The notes under the pieces were generated by a model. That model was not told where the DNA came from. It searched no databases and saw only the letters and a list, made by a program, of their open reading frames with translations. From Micavibrio aeruginosavorus (GTDB lineage Bacteria; Pseudomonadota; Alphaproteobacteria; Micavibrionales; Micavibrionaceae), in assembly GCA_003241475.1 (NCBI GenBank), contig QFQB01000047.1, forward strand, positions 1-14,777: 14,777 nt of DNA, in the 5' to 3' direction. Below, piece after piece: positions 13,179-14,777 of this stretch (positions are counted from its first letter, which is position 1; each line of letters begins with the position of its first letter). The position numbers and the translations under genes are program-made.

Positions 13179-13817
13179 ATGGCTACCCCGTACAAACCCA
13201 GATTTGAAGACCTGCCGCCGGTTCTGCCGATTTTTCCGCTCGGCGGCGTGCTTCTTCTTCCGCGCGGGCAATTGCCTTTGAATATTTTCGAGCCTCGCTA
13301 TCTGGCGATGGTGGAAGATGCCATCAAAACACACCGTCTGGTCGGTATGGTGCAGACCAAAGACGACGGTAGCGTCTACAGTGTTGGTTGCGCTGGGCGG
13401 ATCACGAGCTTTAACGAGACGCCTGACGGCCGCAACGAAATCGTTCTGACCGGCGTAAGCCGATTTAAAATAGAAGAAGAGCTGGGCCAAAAGGATGGCT
13501 ATCGCCGCATCCGCGCGAACTGGGATGAATTCAGCAGCGATATAGAGCCGATGGCCTGTTTGGATATGGACCGCGGGAAATTGCGCAAACTTTTGAAAAA
13601 TTATTTTGAACAGCAGGGGCTGACCTGTAGCTGGGACGCCGTGGACAAAGCATCGGATGAAAAACTGATTACCTCGCTGGCCATGATCTGCCCGTTCGAT
13701 GCGAAGGAGAAACAAGCGTTGCTCGAAGCCCAGTGTTGCAAAGAACGCGCGAAGCTGTTTATGACGATGCTGGAAATGGAAACGACAGGCGGTTGCAGTT
13801 GTAGCCACAAGCATTAG
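13179..13817 (+). CDS. LON substrate-binding-domain protein without protease or ATPase part
   Basis: A stand-alone LON N-terminal domain (PF02190 type), 212 aa. The domain is seen in LPIFPLGGVLLLPRGQLPLNIFEPRYLAMV at about 15-45 (quoted as LPIFPLGGVLLLPRG and QLPLNIFEPRYLAMV), GMVQTKDDGSVYSVGCAGRI and EIVLTGVSRFKI. No AAA+ or serine-lysine protease domain follows. Such proteins are common next to ybbN in alphaproteobacteria, and their role is not established; substrate recognition or adaptor work is the usual guess. The C-terminus is rich in potential metal ligands: CC at about 185-186 and the ending GGCSCSHKH. No Shine-Dalgarno precedes the ATG and a TATATT box ends 6 bases upstream, so the mRNA is probably leaderless. 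A palindromic repeat follows the stop. Confidence 0.92.
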   Translation: MATPYKPRFEDLPPVLPIFPLGGVLLLPRGQLPLNIFEPRYLAMVEDAIKTHRLVGMVQTKDDGSVYSVGCAGRITSFNETPDGRNEIVLTGVSRFKIEEELGQKDGYRRIRANWDEFSSDIEPMACLDMDRGKLRKLLKNYFEQQGLTCSWDAVDKASDEKLITSLAMICPFDAKEKQALLEAQCCKERAKLFMTMLEMETTGGCSCSHKH

Positions 13818-13818
13818 G

Positions 13819-13875
13819 TTGTCATCCCCGCCTTCGTGCGGGGATCCGGATGCCCGCATAAAGCGGGCATGACAA
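13819..13875. repeat. 57-bp palindromic intergenic repeat
   Basis: Outer arms TTGTCAT (13819-13825) and ATGACAA (13869-13875) are exact inverted copies. Inside are two hairpins: CCCCGC/GCGGGG (13826-13831 and 13838-13843) and ATGCCCGC/GCGGGCAT (13850-13857 and 13863-13870). This is the GTCATCCCCGC-type small repeat scattered between genes in many proteobacteria. It could end transcription of the LON-domain gene. Its right arm supplies the -35 box of the next gene. Only one copy lies in this window. Confidence 0.8.
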
Positions 13876-13897
13876 AGATGTAAAACTATCCTATAAC
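13869..13897 (+). promoter_or_regulatory. Promoter of the Trm112-family gene, -35 within the repeat
   Basis: ATGACA (13869-13874, 5 of 6 to TTGACA), 17 bases, TATAAC (13892-13897, 5 of 6 to TATAAT). The -10 ends 6 bases before the ATG at 13904, so the mRNA would be leaderless. Confidence 0.65.
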
Positions 13898-13903
13898 TCC
13901 CTC

Positions 13904-14074
13904 ATGTCCGCCATCGACCCAAAATTGCTCGAAATCCTCGTCTGCCCTTTGACCAAGGAGCCGCTGCGCTATGACGCAGGGAAACAGGAGTTGATCTCCG
14001 ACCGTGCGGGCCTTGCTTATCCCATTCGCGACGGCATCCCCGTCATGCTGGTGGAAGAGGCTCGAAAATTTTAA
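13904..14074 (+). CDS. Trm112-family protein (UPF0434/YcaR-like), 56 aa
   Basis: A complete short protein of the bacterial Trm112 family. It reads MSAIDPKLLEILVCPLTKE, then PLRYDAGKQELISDRAGLAY and PIRDGIPVMLVEEARKF. The hallmarks are LLEILVCPLTKEPL with one cysteine (C14), a central ELIS strand, and AYPIRDGIPVML near the end. In eukaryotes and archaea Trm112 activates several methyltransferases; the role of the bacterial short form is less defined. The usual four-cysteine zinc site is reduced to one cysteine, as in many bacterial members. No Shine-Dalgarno is present and a good -10 box lies 6 bases upstream, so translation is probably leaderless. Its position after CnoX and the LON-domain gene is a recurrent alphaproteobacterial arrangement. 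Confidence 0.93.
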   Translation: MSAIDPKLLEILVCPLTKEPLRYDAGKQELISDRAGLAYPIRDGIPVMLVEEARKF

Positions 14075-14077
14075 CTT

Positions 14078-14107
14078 TTTAACTTCTTGACATTATTTTC
14101 ATAATGT
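14078..14107 (+). promoter_or_regulatory. Candidate promoter with inverted repeat before the open-ended gene
   Basis: CATAAT (14100-14105) is a good -10 element with a weak -35 (TTTAAC, 14078-14083) 16 bases upstream. A perfect inverted repeat, ACATTAT (14090-14096) and ATAATGT (14101-14107) with a TTTC centre, overlaps the -10, as a repressor site would. Confidence 0.45.
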
Positions 14108-14112
14108 GAAAA

Positions 14113-14145
14113 AAGACAGCCTTATTTGCCGTAAGGGGTCGTCTT
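14113..14145 (+). promoter_or_regulatory. Leader hairpin holding the ribosome binding site
   Basis: AAGAC (14113-14117) can pair with GTCTT (14141-14145), and CCTTA (14120-14124) with TAAGG (14132-14136). The inner stem includes part of the Shine-Dalgarno TAAGGGG, 8 bases before the ATG at 14147. Translation may depend on opening it. Confidence 0.4.
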
Positions 14146-14146
14146 A

Positions 14147-14777
14147 ATGACGTTTAAGCAACTTTTAAATAAATACGGGCCGCAACCGCCTAGTATCGTA
14201 TCAAGGCTTTTGCTTGATGATATACATTTGGTCCCGTCGGCCAAAGTGCGGTCCTTCGTAGACAAGTATTGCACATATTTAGAAGACAATTTGATGGCCG
14301 GAAAAATGCACAACGCGACATACGTTGAGCGTGTGCAGTCGCTACTGGAAATTTTGCCTGAAAGGATGAAAGAGCCCTTGCTTGAAAGAGCCTTCATTTT
14401 TTTTGACAACGCCTACATGCAAAAAAAGATGTCGGCGCAGTTGTATTTTCGGGATGTCATACTTCTGGCTAAAAATCTTCAAGGCAACGAGCGAAAAATC
14501 CGCGCCGATTCCATCTGGAAGGATTTGGAACATGCCTTTGCAAAAAAAGACCTTAGAGTCGGTAGCCTTTTAAATTTCATGATTGCTACAAGCGCTATCT
14601 ATCAAGGCGCCGATAGAGACAAAGCGTTTACCGAGGTTTTACAACGCGCCCAATCCTTTAATTCGGATAAAAAACTCGCGCTGAGAAAGGCGTCCCATTA
14701 CGCCTATTTGATTGCGCGCAACGCGGACTCTGCAGAGGTTTTACAGGCAGCCCATAATTTCGGCCTTGCCCTGACCC
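14147..14777 (+). CDS. Unrecognised, mainly helical protein; 3' end beyond the window
   Basis: The frame starts at ATG 14147 and stays open for 210 codons to the window edge, so it is a partial gene. AAGGGG (14133-14138) precedes the start at normal distance. The protein begins MTFKQLLNKYGPQPPS and appears mostly alpha-helical, with amphipathic stretches such as YVERVQSLLEILPERMKEPL, KMSAQLYFRDVILLAKNL and KLALRKASHYAYLIARNA. This could be a helical-repeat protein, but no family motif is recognised. It has no signal peptide or membrane helix. Its codons are more AT-rich than the preceding block, and the leader contains an operator-like palindrome and a hairpin, suggesting separate regulation and perhaps separate origin. 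Confidence 0.75.
   Translation, partial: MTFKQLLNKYGPQPPSIVSRLLLDDIHLVPSAKVRSFVDKYCTYLEDNLMAGKMHNATYVERVQSLLEILPERMKEPLLERAFIFFDNAYMQKKMSAQLYFRDVILLAKNLQGNERKIRADSIWKDLEHAFAKKDLRVGSLLNFMIATSAIYQGADRDKAFTEVLQRAQSFNSDKKLALRKASHYAYLIARNADSAEVLQAAHNFGLALT

Noticed and set aside
14087..14107. TTGACA at 14087-14092 as a -35 box
   Set aside because: The nearest -10-like sequence is far too close, and nothing suitable lies 16-18 bases downstream. It seems to be part of the inverted repeat region.
1..14777. CRISPR array, insertion sequence or toxin-antitoxin locus of known type
   Set aside because: No regularly spaced direct repeats, transposase motifs or known toxin folds are seen on either strand.

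Overview
This window reads as chromosomal DNA of an alphaproteobacterium. The evidence is the fabD-fabG-acpP-fabF-mltG gene order, the ProX / CnoX-type thioredoxin / LON-domain / Trm112 block, two candidate promoters of the EcfG general-stress sigma type (GGAAC, 16 bases, CGTT or GGTT), and an alphaproteobacterial style of protein sequence. I cannot fix the genus. Most genes are moderately GC-rich; the 97-aa gene at 786 and the open-ended gene at 14147 are visibly more AT-rich.

Region 1 (1-4716) is a type II fatty-acid synthesis cluster. It holds fabD (5' end cut by the window edge), fabG, acpP and fabF, interrupted by three extra genes: a small AT-rich unknown between fabD and fabG, and an acidic unknown plus a HAD phosphatase between fabG and acpP. 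acpP has its own likely promoter with an inverted repeat over the -10 region. A strong hairpin between acpP and fabF could make ACP more abundant than FabF.

Region 2 (4717-6684): a 49-aa KGG-motif stress protein lies on the minus strand with an excellent EcfG-type promoter and a terminator shared with the end of fabF. mltG (plus strand) then meets a minus-strand unknown head-on, with the two stop codons touching.

Region 3 (6757-10320) is a tight plus-strand operon: an AsnB-type amidotransferase, a GT4 glycosyltransferase and a 147-aa unknown, closed by a clear rho-independent terminator. It looks like part of a surface-glycan pathway.

Region 4 (10328-11514), minus strand, holds a two-TM small membrane protein, tRNA-Gly(GCC) with its own promoter and terminator, and a translationally coupled pair of small unknown proteins.

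Region 5 (11654-14074), plus strand, holds prolyl-tRNA editing protein ProX, a CnoX/YbbN-type thioredoxin, a LON-substrate-binding-domain protein and a 56-aa Trm112-family protein. Three of these genes have a -10-like box 6-7 bases before the ATG and no Shine-Dalgarno sequence, suggesting leaderless mRNAs. A 57-bp palindromic repeat sits before the Trm112 gene and appears to supply its -35 box.

Region 6 (14075-14777) is the beginning of an unrecognised, mostly helical protein that runs off the window end. A promoter-overlapping inverted repeat and a hairpin holding its ribosome binding site lie upstream.

I found no CRISPR array, insertion sequence or phage gene. I see no complete novel system. 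The best leads are the regulatory signals (stress promoters, leaderless starts, the repeat-borne promoter, the acpP operator-like palindrome) and the unknown genes inserted in the fab cluster.
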